Notes: generated by a model not told the origin, from the letters alone. DNA of 64,000 nucleotides from an uncultured Flavobacteriales bacterium (GCA_913063375.1 CAJXXR010000001.1:205948-269947); one strand, 5' to 3'; positions 24,166-32,476 are shown, numbered from the stretch's first letter. A program made the numbers and translations.

Positions 24166-24786
24166 CTAAATCTTACGAATATCTGAAAGGTTTAAGCCAG
24201 TAAGTTCTTTGATCGTATCCTCATCATAGCCTTTAGACTTCATCTTCGCAGCAATTTCAGTTTTACTATCCTTGGTGGCACGGTCTCTTTCCATTTTAAG
24301 CTTCCAATCTTGAATTTCAACTTTTTCACGTTCCACAATCTCAAATAGACCAGATTTTTGAAGACGTTCTAAAATCCCATTATCAGCAAAACTAGTATAG
24401 TTTTCTTCTGAAATTACAAGATGGTCTACCACATCTATATTGATCAGCTTTCCAACCTTAAGCATGCGGTCTGTAAAATCCTGATCTTGTGTTGAAGGTG
24501 AAATTTCACCACTCGGATGATTGTGTACCAATATCATTTTAACAGCTAGCTTGTAAATAGCCATTCGAAATACATCCGGTGGATTTGCCTCTACACGGTT
24601 TACCGCACCAAGACCAATCAATTCTATAAAAAGAATCTTGTTTTGGTTATCTAGGCCAACAACCCAAAAGTGCTCTTGATTACGTCGTATTTTATTCTCA
24701 CGCAACAATACCTGCTGCATGACTTTATAGATATCCTTAGAGTTAAGTACTTTGATTTTCTGCTCTTGTGTTAATCTTACATTCAT
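24166..24786 (-). CDS. RadC-like JAB-domain protein
   Basis: A 206-residue protein of the RadC/JAB (MPN+) family. The JAMM signature is clear in LVHNHPSGEISPSTQDQDFT (about residues 91-110): H-x-H, Ser and Asp as zinc ligands. A conserved Glu comes earlier in EHFWVVGLDNQ. The N-terminal helix-hairpin-helix half of classic RadC is absent, as in the short RadC proteins of mobile and defence loci. The C-terminal 50 residues are charged and end in a KSKGYDEDTIKELTGLNLSDIRKI segment, like the tails of Rpn/PD-(D/E)XK transposon proteins. The true role of the family is unknown. It is divergent from the reverse-transcriptase pair. Confidence 0.88.
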   Translation of the reverse strand: MNVRLTQEQKIKVLNSKDIYKVMQQVLLRENKIRRNQEHFWVVGLDNQNKILFIELIGLGAVNRVEANPPDVFRMAIYKLAVKMILVHNHPSGEISPSTQDQDFTDRMLKVGKLINIDVVDHLVISEENYTSFADNGILERLQKSGLFEIVEREKVEIQDWKLKMERDRATKDSKTEIAAKMKSKGYDEDTIKELTGLNLSDIRKI

Positions 24787-25318
24787 ATTTCAAATATAAT
24801 ATTTCTAATGAATGTAGTTCTTATTTATTCAAGATAGATAAGGTTTGTTATTTAGTACGGAAATGATTGAAGAGACGGTTCTGTTTTTCATTTTACAAGC
24901 TAAAGGTTATAGGATTTATAGAATTATTTATTCATTAAAAATTTATTTTTACAATAAAGGGAGACATCACTGAATTCAGTGATGTGTGAAAATACCAGAA
25001 TATGGTTATTTTATAGGAAAAATTATTGTTGTAAATTTCTTTGTTTTTTAAACAAAAAAAAATATGATGACAATTGAAGTAATTCGATCTGGTCCAAATC
25101 CAAAAAAACTGATGGTACTCCTGAGTACAACCTCCTAGCAATCCAAAACACCCAAAACTAAAACCACTAATCATGGGAGTGGAGAATAAACAATACTATA
25201 TTTATTGCTGATAACAAGAAAAAAAAACCTTGTGAAAACTATAATAATTAGCGGTATATCAATTAAGTCCATTCAATAATACTATTAAAAATAGTGAGCA
25301 TATTAAATTTATAGAAAC
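24787..25318. other. intergenic region upstream of the RT pair, structured
   Basis: About 530 bases without a recognised gene. It contains a perfect palindrome (24964-24985), a hairpin GTACTC-CT-GAGTAC inside a 24-codon open frame (25064-25138, MMTIEVIRSGPNPKK...), and a CCACT / AGTGG pairing further on. The short frame has no family and may not be translated. This region must hold the promoter of the RT operon. It is also one of two candidate sites for a non-coding RNA. Confidence 0.5.
24964..24985. repeat. 22-base perfect palindrome
   Basis: ACATCACTGAA followed directly by its reverse complement TTCAGTGATGT. It could be an operator for a dimeric regulator or the stem of a hairpin RNA, and lies 334 bases before the first RT gene. 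Confidence 0.8.
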
Positions 25319-26749
25319 ATGTTAGATCAATCTTTTTCATTAGAGAATTTTAAGAAGATTTTTGAAATCGAAAATCGAAAAGGAAATTTCGAATCGGAAT
25401 TTTATAGCGAGGAGTTTCATAGATTATCAAATGAACTTAAAAGAAAAAGAAGAGAAATAAAAGATTATAGATCAGAAGGAGCCATCACTGATGATGATGA
25501 TGATTTAGAAAGACTCAATGAGGAGAAGGCACAAATTGAAGAAAATAAAAATGAAGAATTAGAAAACACATTACATGAATTAGTTGAAACCGTAAATAGC
25601 AAAGGTTTTAGATTCAATTTTTCCAAATTTCATCATGAAAATAGTGGTAAAGATGTTTTCCCTGTAAAAAAAGATGCTGCTTCCTTTTACACAATGAAGC
25701 AATTGCAACACAACATAAATAGAACTTTTAGGGTAAAACAAAGTAATAGATATCTTATTTCCAAACAGGTTCAAGGATTGTTAAAAGACAATTTCCCAAA
25801 GTTCGTTTTAAGGACTGATATAAAAGGATTTTACGAAAATGTCTCACAAGAAAAGTTATTAAAACAAATTAATGATAATCAGTTATTGAGTCCGAAGTCT
25901 AAAGCTTTGATTAACAGTTTGTTTTATAGCTATAATGAGCTTACAGATCAATTAGAAAAGCCTGCTTCAGAAAGAAAAGGAATACCAAGAGGAGCAGGAG
26001 TTAGTGCTTATTTATCTGAACTATTTATGCGTGAAATAGATAACCAAATTAAAAGAATTGATAATGTCTATTATTATGGCAGGTATGTAGATGACATAAT
26101 CATTTTCTTTGTTCCTGATTGGAAAATGAAGATTGATGATTATAAAAATACTATAAATGAGATTATTGAATCAGTTCAATTAAAGATGAATCTAAGTAAA
26201 ACATTTACTTATGATTTAGAAAAGAATAGTAGTTTAATGAGTATTGAGTTTTTAGGTTACGTTTTTGAGATGAAAGATTTGAGTTATTCTCGTACTTATC
26301 TCTCTAAAAATAAGAAAGACAAATACGTCTCACGAATTGAAAAAACATTTGATGTATTTAAGAAACAATCAGTCTATGCTCCAAATGAGGCTTATAAATT
26401 ATTAATTCATAGAATAAACTACCTTACTAAAAACACAAGGCTGCATAAACCAAAAAAAGGATTAATCGGGATATATTATTCCAATAGTTTAGTTGAAAAT
26501 GATTGTGAAGATTTAGTTTATTTAGATAATGAATTACATAAGATTATCGATGAAAAATTGCCAATCGAGAGTTTTTCAAATTTGAATAAAAAGCTTAAAA
26601 CATATAGTTTTAAAGATGGGTTTGTCAATAAGCGATTTTTTAATATAAATTCAAAAAGGAAAAACATTGCAGATTTGAGACCTCAAGTTATTAAAGAAGC
26701 TAAAAAACTCAATAATAATTTCGAAAGAATAATTTCAATTTGGAAATAA
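25319..26749 (+). CDS. drt3a: reverse transcriptase, UG3-like (Drt3a candidate)
   Basis: A 476-residue protein. After a charged, helical N-terminus (about 20-95) it has a full RT palm: motif A RTDIKGFYENV (D167), motif B GIPRGAGVSAYLSELFM (221-237), motif C YGRYVDDIIIF (Y256-V-D258-D259), motif D MNLSKTF and motif E EFLGYVF. There is no maturase, integrase or retron msr/msd context. Its adjacency, by one base, to a second, larger RT with its own YVDD matches DRT type 3 (UG3 plus UG8), a phage-defence system. Base use is visibly AT-richer than its neighbours, which fits transfer. The RT call is firm; the UG3 assignment is by size, order and pairing, not by alignment. Confidence 0.85.
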   Translation: MLDQSFSLENFKKIFEIENRKGNFESEFYSEEFHRLSNELKRKRREIKDYRSEGAITDDDDDLERLNEEKAQIEENKNEELENTLHELVETVNSKGFRFNFSKFHHENSGKDVFPVKKDAASFYTMKQLQHNINRTFRVKQSNRYLISKQVQGLLKDNFPKFVLRTDIKGFYENVSQEKLLKQINDNQLLSPKSKALINSLFYSYNELTDQLEKPASERKGIPRGAGVSAYLSELFMREIDNQIKRIDNVYYYGRYVDDIIIFFVPDWKMKIDDYKNTINEIIESVQLKMNLSKTFTYDLEKNSSLMSIEFLGYVFEMKDLSYSRTYLSKNKKDKYVSRIEKTFDVFKKQSVYAPNEAYKLLIHRINYLTKNTRLHKPKKGLIGIYYSNSLVENDCEDLVYLDNELHKIIDEKLPIESFSNLNKKLKTYSFKDGFVNKRFFNINSKRKNIADLRPQVIKEAKKLNNNFERIISIWK

Positions 26750-26750
26750 C

Positions 26751-28991
26751 ATGAAGAATAAAACAAAAAAACCTATATCATATGGTATTGAAAGAGCTCT
26801 TTTAAGCGATGTACTTCCGTATGAAACTCCTATTATCTTTTCGAATCGTCATTTTTATCAGATTCTCGTTAATCATAAGATAAAATTTCATAATAATTCA
26901 ATAAGTTGGGTGAATTGTAAAGACAATTTGATAATAAAGAAATTAATTTCAATTCTATTTGATATAGAAAATACTTCTTCTGACGATACAAATATCCTTT
27001 CATTAAATAATAAAGAATTAAGGAAAAAACCATTTAACTATAAGATCACACACAAAGAAAATGATTATCGAGATTTAGCAATTCCACATCCTAAAAGTCA
27101 AGTCGAGTTAGTTTCTTTTTACGATGAATTTAAAGAGCTTATTGTTTATTACGCCAGCCAAAGTCCATTTTCCATTAGAAGACCTGAGAGGATTGCCAAA
27201 TTCGTTTACACCAATGATAATACTTATAAGCTCAAAAAAGGAAATGAAGATGATTTAATAGAGGAAAGTGGAAAAGAATATCAAAGTTTAAAAACTTTTT
27301 TCGTCTATGAGAATTACTCAAATATTTATAAATTTTACGAAGATTATATTTATCACAGGGCAGAAAAAAAATATGCACGAATGTTAAAATTCGATGTATC
27401 AAAATGTTTTGATAGTATTTATACCCACTCCATATCGTGGGCGTTAATTGATAAAGAATTCATTAAAAATAACCTAAAAAAAGAAGAACATACCTTTTCT
27501 GGCAAGTTTGATAAATTCATGCAGAATACAAACTATGGAGAAACAAATGGAATAATTATTGGACCTGAGTTTTCGCGAATTTTTGCAGAATTAATATTAC
27601 AACAAATTGATAAAAAAATAGAGCAAACACTTAGAGATAAGGGTATCATCCATAAAGTTGATTACGAAATCTACAGGTATGTTGATGATTTTTTTGTTTT
27701 CTATAATAAGGAAGAAACAAGAGAGCAAATATTAGATAATTACAAGATTCTTTTGAAGGAATATAAAATGTCTCTAAATGATTCCAAAACTAAATTGTAT
27801 GAAAAACCTTTAATTACTGAAATCACAATTGCTAAAAATAAAATTGTCAATCTTCTGAAGGAAGATATAAAGTTTAAAATTAGGAAAGAGGAAGACAAAG
27901 AGGATAAAGAAATACCCATAGGCCAGAGGGATAACGAGGAATACGTTCCTGAGAAAAAAATAAAAGTTAGTGATATTGATGTAAGATGTAATTCCAATAA
28001 ACTAATAACTGAATTTAAGACGGTTATAGTTGTCTCGAATGTAACTTATAAAGATATTATGAACTACACGCTTGCATTATTAAAAAGTAATTTAGTTTCA
28101 AACATTGAAAAGTACGAAAAGCATAAAAGAAAACTTGAGAAAAGAAAGTCTCAAGGTCTATTAACTAAAGAGGAGGAAAAGAAGATTATTAAGCAAGAGA
28201 CTAATTATAGAAAGTATATAGTTGAAATTTTGGATTTTACATTTTTTCTATATGGTGTCTCTCCAAAGGTTAATTCTACAATTAAGCTTGTAAATATTCT
28301 TTCAAAAATAATTACGACTTTTAAAAAGAAATATCGTTTTCACTTCGAAGAACCAAGAGATGGGAAAAAATATTTATTAGTTCATCAATTTGATAAATTA
28401 AACCAGGAAACTGTTTTCAAAAAGATTTTAGATGAAATAATATTAGTATTAGATAAGAATAAAGTAGCTGAACATGTACAAATTGAGACTCTGTATTTGT
28501 TGATAGTATTGAGAGAGTTAGGCAAGGATTATAGATTAACATGTGCTCAACTAATAAAATACCTCAATCTTAAAGAGTTGAGAGATAGTGAGCAAAATAG
28601 TTATGACCCTAAGAAATATGAATTTAAAAATGGTATAAATTATTTTGTTATTACTGTTTTATTGTTCTACTTTAAAAATATAAATCAATATAAAGGACTT
28701 AAGATTGTTATAAAAAATGCAGTTTTAGCTAAAGTAAAATCCATAGAAAAAAGGAATAGAACCAAATATGCTGAATTAGTTTTATTACTATTTGACCTTA
28801 TTGCCTGTCCATATCTTAATGATGACGAAAAAAAATTCAAAAAGCAATTACTAACCTGTTTTAAGGTTGATAGAACAGAACAGAATGATTTTATTAAATT
28901 TGTTGAAAAACAGAGGTATTGGTACATAAAATGGGATAACTTTGATTTAGTTAAAGAATTAAATTCAAAAAGTTCATTAGAACCATATTAA
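26751..28991 (+). CDS. drt3b: reverse transcriptase, UG8-like (Drt3b candidate)
   Basis: A 746-residue protein with a second intact RT palm. Motif A is KFDVSKCFDSIY (D215, F220, D221), motif B TNGIIIGPEFSRIFAELIL (265-283), motif C IYRYVDDFFVF (Y310-V-D312-D313), and motif D MSLNDSKTKLYEK. The N-terminal 200 residues and a long C-terminal 400-residue helical, lysine-rich region have no recognised domain; UG/Abi-type RTs typically carry such alpha-helical C-terminal extensions. It starts one base after the stop of the first RT, so the two are a single operon and probably a complex. No nuclease, protease or membrane effector is attached. The call as a DRT3 component rests on the double-RT arrangement. 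Confidence 0.84.
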   Translation: MKNKTKKPISYGIERALLSDVLPYETPIIFSNRHFYQILVNHKIKFHNNSISWVNCKDNLIIKKLISILFDIENTSSDDTNILSLNNKELRKKPFNYKITHKENDYRDLAIPHPKSQVELVSFYDEFKELIVYYASQSPFSIRRPERIAKFVYTNDNTYKLKKGNEDDLIEESGKEYQSLKTFFVYENYSNIYKFYEDYIYHRAEKKYARMLKFDVSKCFDSIYTHSISWALIDKEFIKNNLKKEEHTFSGKFDKFMQNTNYGETNGIIIGPEFSRIFAELILQQIDKKIEQTLRDKGIIHKVDYEIYRYVDDFFVFYNKEETREQILDNYKILLKEYKMSLNDSKTKLYEKPLITEITIAKNKIVNLLKEDIKFKIRKEEDKEDKEIPIGQRDNEEYVPEKKIKVSDIDVRCNSNKLITEFKTVIVVSNVTYKDIMNYTLALLKSNLVSNIEKYEKHKRKLEKRKSQGLLTKEEEKKIIKQETNYRKYIVEILDFTFFLYGVSPKVNSTIKLVNILSKIITTFKKKYRFHFEEPRDGKKYLLVHQFDKLNQETVFKKILDEIILVLDKNKVAEHVQIETLYLLIVLRELGKDYRLTCAQLIKYLNLKELRDSEQNSYDPKKYEFKNGINYFVITVLLFYFKNINQYKGLKIVIKNAVLAKVKSIEKRNRTKYAELVLLLFDLIACPYLNDDEKKFKKQLLTCFKVDRTEQNDFIKFVEKQRYWYIKWDNFDLVKELNSKSSLEPY

Positions 28992-29100
28992 CAATATTGG
29001 CTGCACCAGAAAATTTTTGCAATTTCGATTGCCACACACAAGCGCCAAACTTGTCCGTAAAAAGACTTATCACAAAGTTAGCTTTCTGGGGCTAACTTTT
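28992..29100 (+). ncRNA. candidate non-coding RNA of the RT system
   Basis: Directly after the second RT stop. It contains CCACACACAAG (the run ACACACA is 29034-29040), which leads into a hairpin ACAAG / CTTGT (29038-29042 with 29050-29054, loop of seven), then a single-stranded spacer and the terminator hairpin at 29074-29099. DRT3 systems are reported to use a non-coding RNA, as I recall with an ACACAC template for the first RT. The 3' boundary is supported by the terminator; the 5' boundary is not seen, though a TAnnTTTG match (TAACTTTG) sits inside the RT gene at 28937-28944. Function is inference. Confidence 0.45.
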
Positions 29101-29102
29101 CC
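29074..29102 (+). terminator. terminator behind the RT operon / candidate ncRNA
   Basis: Perfect nine-base stem AAAGTTAGC / GCTAACTTT with an eight-base loop, then TT and CCC. The T run is short, so it may be an RNA 3'-end structure rather than a strong terminator. Confidence 0.75.
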
Positions 29103-29356
29103 CATGTTATGAATAGAGTACTATCAAAATTCTGATATAAGTTAGGTTTGGTACAGCATTCATCCAATAGTATAAACCAAAAGGTTTCTCAATAAGTACT
29201 ATAAAAAATAGGGGAGTCTCCCTTCACAATATACATGACCGAATTATCATTAATTAGCCATTGTTTACTATCTTTAAAAGTGCAAAAAAAGGGCTAATAG
29301 TACCTTTATTCAAGGCAGATATCTAATAACATATTGTGGGCAATACAGAAAACGAA
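29103..29356. other. intergenic region ahead of the HD gene
   Basis: About 250 bases with no gene. A compact GGGAG-T-CTCCC repeat lies near 29212. TAGTACCTTTATTC (near 29297-29310) is a near match to a -7 box and may be the HD gene promoter. Nothing else is seen. Confidence 0.4.
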
Positions 29357-29968
29357 ATGCTAGAAAAAAGATTTTTAAATTTAATGAGAACATATACTGA
29401 TGATGAAACTTATATCGCAGAATGTTGGAAGGAAATCTATGCTAGTTACACGGGTAAATCGAGGTATTATCATAACCTTGGGCATCTAAACAATATGATA
29501 TCGGAACTAAATGAAATAGAATCAAGTGTAACCGAACTGGATACCATACTTTTTTCAATTTATTATCACGACATCGTATACAAATCAACAGAAACAGACA
29601 ACGAATACCAAAGTGCAAAACTCTTTGAGAAACGGATTTCAAATACGCATTTTCCTAAAATTCAAAATTGTTATAAACAAATTGAAGCAACAAAGGAACA
29701 TAAAACATCCGTAGATAAGGACACAAACATCTTGCTTGATTTAGACCTTTCTATTTTGGGGAAAGACAAAAGTGAGTACCAGGAATACTGTTCAAATATT
29801 AGAAAGGAATATAGCATTTACCCAGATTCTATGTATCATCCAGGACGGAAAAAGGCTTTAAATCATTTATTGGAATTGGATGTTATATTTAAAACCGATT
29901 ACTTCTTTGATAAGTATGAGGAAAAAGCAAGAAAGAATATGGCATTTGAACTTAGTCAATTGAACTAA
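29357..29968 (+). CDS. HD-domain metal-dependent phosphohydrolase-like protein
   Basis: A 203-residue protein from the ATG at 29357; a GTG seven codons earlier is possible. It belongs to the predicted HD-superfamily hydrolases with the signature YHNLGHLNNM near residue 37, YYHDIVYKS with the paired His-Asp near 78, a following NEYQSAKLFEKR helix and the late Asp in LLDLDLSILG. These residues bind a divalent metal. The natural substrate of this family is unknown; phosphate-ester or nucleotide hydrolysis is likely. It lies between the RT system and the NAD cluster but is not clearly part of either. Confidence 0.85.
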   Translation: MLEKRFLNLMRTYTDDETYIAECWKEIYASYTGKSRYYHNLGHLNNMISELNEIESSVTELDTILFSIYYHDIVYKSTETDNEYQSAKLFEKRISNTHFPKIQNCYKQIEATKEHKTSVDKDTNILLDLDLSILGKDKSEYQEYCSNIRKEYSIYPDSMYHPGRKKALNHLLELDVIFKTDYFFDKYEEKARKNMAFELSQLN

Positions 29969-30007
29969 TTACTGCTGAATACGCTTGAAACATACGAATA
30001 CAAAAAG

Positions 30008-30118
30008 CCCATAATATATATTATGTTAAATAATGATATTTATTGTTTAATAGCAGTACAATTGGATTGAACATAATATTTAACATAACATGTATTATAG
30101 GTAAATACAATTGTGCTG
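30008..30118. repeat. nested and interleaved inverted repeats
   Basis: TTATGTTAAATA (30021-30032) pairs with TATTTAACATAA (30077-30088), with further imperfect pairing outside it. CAGTACAATTG (30054-30064) pairs with CAATTGTGCTG (30108-30118) except at one position. The two pairs are interleaved, as in a pseudoknot or in a nested mobile-element remnant. A 16-base palindrome CATAATATATATTATG lies at 30010-30025. Confidence 0.65.
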
Positions 30119-30211
30119 AGATTCCTTCGGAATACACAGCTAAGAAAGTTTTATGGCGAGGCGAAATTTGTCGCGATGGAAAATCGCAAAAATTTCACAG
30201 CGCAATTGAAA
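30119..30211. other. hairpin-rich 3' region of the PRPP-synthetase-like gene
   Basis: Contains ATTCC-TTC-GGAAT, and a nested stem in which GAAATTT and GCGAT pair with ATCGC and AAATTTC around GGAAA. Local GC is higher than around it. It is placed where the minus-strand NAD cluster should terminate, but no clear T run follows on that strand. Confidence 0.45.
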
Positions 30212-30973
30212 TCATTTGAATACTTCGTATTGGGTAACAAATGCATCCTTGATCAGGCGAAAACTATTTGTGCAAAAGATATGCTCAATGTTTTCTTTCA
30301 ACTCCTCAAAGCCAAAACTGAATTGCCCATGCGTAACATATAGATACACTTTTTGTGCGCCTTGCTTTTTAAGCTCTTTAGCCAAGGCAATAAAAGTTCT
30401 GCCGCCATCTGCCAAATCATCTACAATCAAACAATCTAGGCCAGCCACATTTCCTTGGATAATCAAATTTGGTTTCCCATCTACGCGCACCTTATTGGCT
30501 GGAATTAGCTGTGCGCGCAATTTTACCGCCAAGGCATGACTTTCCTTATAGGCACCTGCATCTGGACTTATCAACACTGGAGAACCGATAGATCTATACG
30601 CTTTTGCAACAAATTCATAATGAGAAATACATTGGGAATTTTCTATCAAAGCCAAGGCTGTATCACTGTGTGGATGTAAAATATTCACCTGATCGAAGTT
30701 CAACCCATTGATGAATTTTGCAATTATCCTCAGATCAAAAGATTCATTTTCATGAAAACGCCTATCAGATCTTTGGCCAATCAAGCAATAAATATTCAAT
30801 GTTGAAGTATGGAATTTATGCCTTAATCTATTGGCATCCCAGGCATCTTTTATAGCAGCCACCTGGAACAAATCTTCATAGGAATTCCCCCGTATATTTA
30901 CCAGCAGGTCCCCCTCTCCTTCTATTTTCGCGCTAATTTGACCGTCCTTGTATTTTTTGATTGTATAGTTCAT
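30212..30973 (-). CDS. prs: ribose-phosphate pyrophosphokinase-like protein
   Basis: A 253-residue member of the phosphoribosyltransferase/PRPP-synthetase fold. The ATG at 30973 is chosen; the open frame extends 27 codons further into the upstream gene. The N-terminal part has the PRPP synthetase-like NIYCLIGQRSDRRF segment, and the PRPP-binding loop is seen as DCLIVDDLADGGRTFIALAKELKKQGA. PRPP synthetase makes PRPP from ribose 5-phosphate and ATP, one substrate of the enzyme encoded just upstream. It is about 60 residues shorter than housekeeping Prs and divergent, as in phage and NAD-salvage versions. It starts 10 bases after the nadV stop. Confidence 0.82.
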   Translation of the reverse strand: MNYTIKKYKDGQISAKIEGEGDLLVNIRGNSYEDLFQVAAIKDAWDANRLRHKFHTSTLNIYCLIGQRSDRRFHENESFDLRIIAKFINGLNFDQVNILHPHSDTALALIENSQCISHYEFVAKAYRSIGSPVLISPDAGAYKESHALAVKLRAQLIPANKVRVDGKPNLIIQGNVAGLDCLIVDDLADGGRTFIALAKELKKQGAQKVYLYVTHGQFSFGFEELKENIEHIFCTNSFRLIKDAFVTQYEVFK

Positions 30974-30983
30974 TTTAAGGCTA

Positions 30984-32438
30984 TTATAGGTTTGAATTGA
31001 TTCTATTTCTAATCTCCGCAAGGCTGGTACTGTTGCTATAGGTTCCGTTTTCATAGATCACTTTTAAGGCTCCTTTTTGCTCCTCTAGCTCGCTAACCTG
31101 GTCCTTCATTAGGTATTCATTATCAATGAGATCCACCCGTATAAGGCCTTTTGCAGATTTTTTCACTCCATCATCAGTAATTGGATCCTTAAAAATTTCT
31201 CTTCTTTCACCCTTCACCACAACCGATGTAGCTTTCATTGCAAATCCAAAAGTATCTCTGGTATTGAACTGATAGGTATAAGAGCCTATTCCCAAAACAA
31301 CATTAGTACTGGCAAAACCTTTATCGTGCAATCGTTGGCAAATTTGTTCGGCTCTTTCTGTAGTAATGCTATCTCCATAAATAGCGCCTATATGGCTATC
31401 TAGCACCTTAAATCCTTGTTCGTTTACAGTACCCCCAAAAATGTCCCAAAGCAATTCTATCACCCCCATTTCTTCTGGAAGCTTCCCTCCTAATGCGCTA
31501 GCTTCACCACAGATGATAGCCACTGGATCGCCACTGTCTGGTCTGATTACCAATTTTCCGTTTCTTGCTAAAATATCCTCCTTCAAGGCAGGTAGATATA
31601 GGGTCAATACCTTCCATAGGTCCCAAGTATCGCTTACCACAGAAAGTATTCCCTCTGGGTAGGTAGCCATCAGTTCTTTGAAAGTACCTATTTCATCATC
31701 CTTGGTTCCAGCGCACATCACGGAATGTTCCGTAGCATTTACAGAACCTATTATAAAACCTTTCGCAGCATAATACTTTTTCATACTCCAGATTACAGGC
31801 AGTGTATCCGAACCTAAAAATACAGCAGCATGCCCCATTCCAGACGATTGAGAACTTTGCAAACCTCCCATCCCTCGCATGGAGAAATCATGGCCTTGAA
31901 AATCTATAAACCCTTGGTTTAATGGATCTGTTTTCAATGCCCAATTTTTAAAGACCCGCTTGTACTTCATCGCAATAGTAGCCGATGTCATTGGCAACCA
32001 CAACATGGTAGACAATATGGTTTCAAGGAAATTGGTCAACCAGTAAAAGTCTTTATGCGTATTTACAATAGTAACCATAGGTACACGAATTGGTACTTCC
32101 ACTCCTTCTGGAAGAGATTTTACTCTTATGGGTAGATAGTTAAGATCATGCAATTGTTCAAAATGGCTGACATCGTATGCCGTACCTAAATACATAGACA
32201 GCTCCTCTTGAATTTCAGCACATACCTCCTCTTTCTTTTTTGAGAAAAAATTATCCTGGAAATATTCATGTAACCACTGAACTACAAATTGTTGTCCAAA
32301 GGAAACTACCTTATCACATCCCTTTGGTGCATACTTATTACTTCGCGGTGTCCAATTTGAATAGACTTCCTCTGTCCCCTTTGGGTATTGCTGATGATGT
32401 CCTGTTTTGTATCCATCTGTTAATAGTAAACCGTTCAT
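30984..32438 (-). CDS. nadV: nicotinamide phosphoribosyltransferase
   Basis: A 484-residue enzyme of the NAMPT/NadV family that makes NMN from nicotinamide and PRPP, the first step of NAD salvage. Diagnostic segments are LLTDGYKTGHHQQYPKGTE at the N-terminus, DFQGHDFSMRGMGG near 180, the catalytic His238 in NATEHSVM, and the phosphate-binding VIRPDSGDP near 300. Length matches the family. It is followed at 10 bases by the PRPP-synthetase-like gene and is divergent from an NrtR-type regulator with operator-like repeats between them. Confidence 0.97.
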   Translation of the reverse strand: MNGLLLTDGYKTGHHQQYPKGTEEVYSNWTPRSNKYAPKGCDKVVSFGQQFVVQWLHEYFQDNFFSKKKEEVCAEIQEELSMYLGTAYDVSHFEQLHDLNYLPIRVKSLPEGVEVPIRVPMVTIVNTHKDFYWLTNFLETILSTMLWLPMTSATIAMKYKRVFKNWALKTDPLNQGFIDFQGHDFSMRGMGGLQSSQSSGMGHAAVFLGSDTLPVIWSMKKYYAAKGFIIGSVNATEHSVMCAGTKDDEIGTFKELMATYPEGILSVVSDTWDLWKVLTLYLPALKEDILARNGKLVIRPDSGDPVAIICGEASALGGKLPEEMGVIELLWDIFGGTVNEQGFKVLDSHIGAIYGDSITTERAEQICQRLHDKGFASTNVVLGIGSYTYQFNTRDTFGFAMKATSVVVKGERREIFKDPITDDGVKKSAKGLIRVDLIDNEYLMKDQVSELEEQKGALKVIYENGTYSNSTSLAEIRNRINSNL

Positions 32439-32455
32439 AATATAGGTGCTTTATG

Positions 32456-32476
32456 TTTGCGTAAGAATTACACAAA
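32456..32476. promoter_or_regulatory. NrtR-type operator 1
   Basis: Twenty-one-base inverted repeat: TTTGCGTAA, spacer GAA, TTACACAAA; the arms pair at eight of nine positions. It overlaps the predicted -7 box of nadV (TATATTTG on the minus strand at 32473-32480). It is the best of three related sites. Confidence 0.75.

Noticed and set aside
25064..25138. 24-codon frame before the RT genes as a leader peptide
   Set aside because: Too short and without family support; left as a note within the intergenic entry.
24787..25318. Retron msr/msd upstream of the first RT
   Set aside because: No pair of outer inverted repeats with branching guanosine typical of retrons was found, and two RTs in one operon do not fit a retron.
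25319..28991. Group II intron or diversity-generating retroelement
   Set aside because: No maturase or HNH domain, no intron domain V, no template/variable repeat pair and no Avd-type gene nearby.
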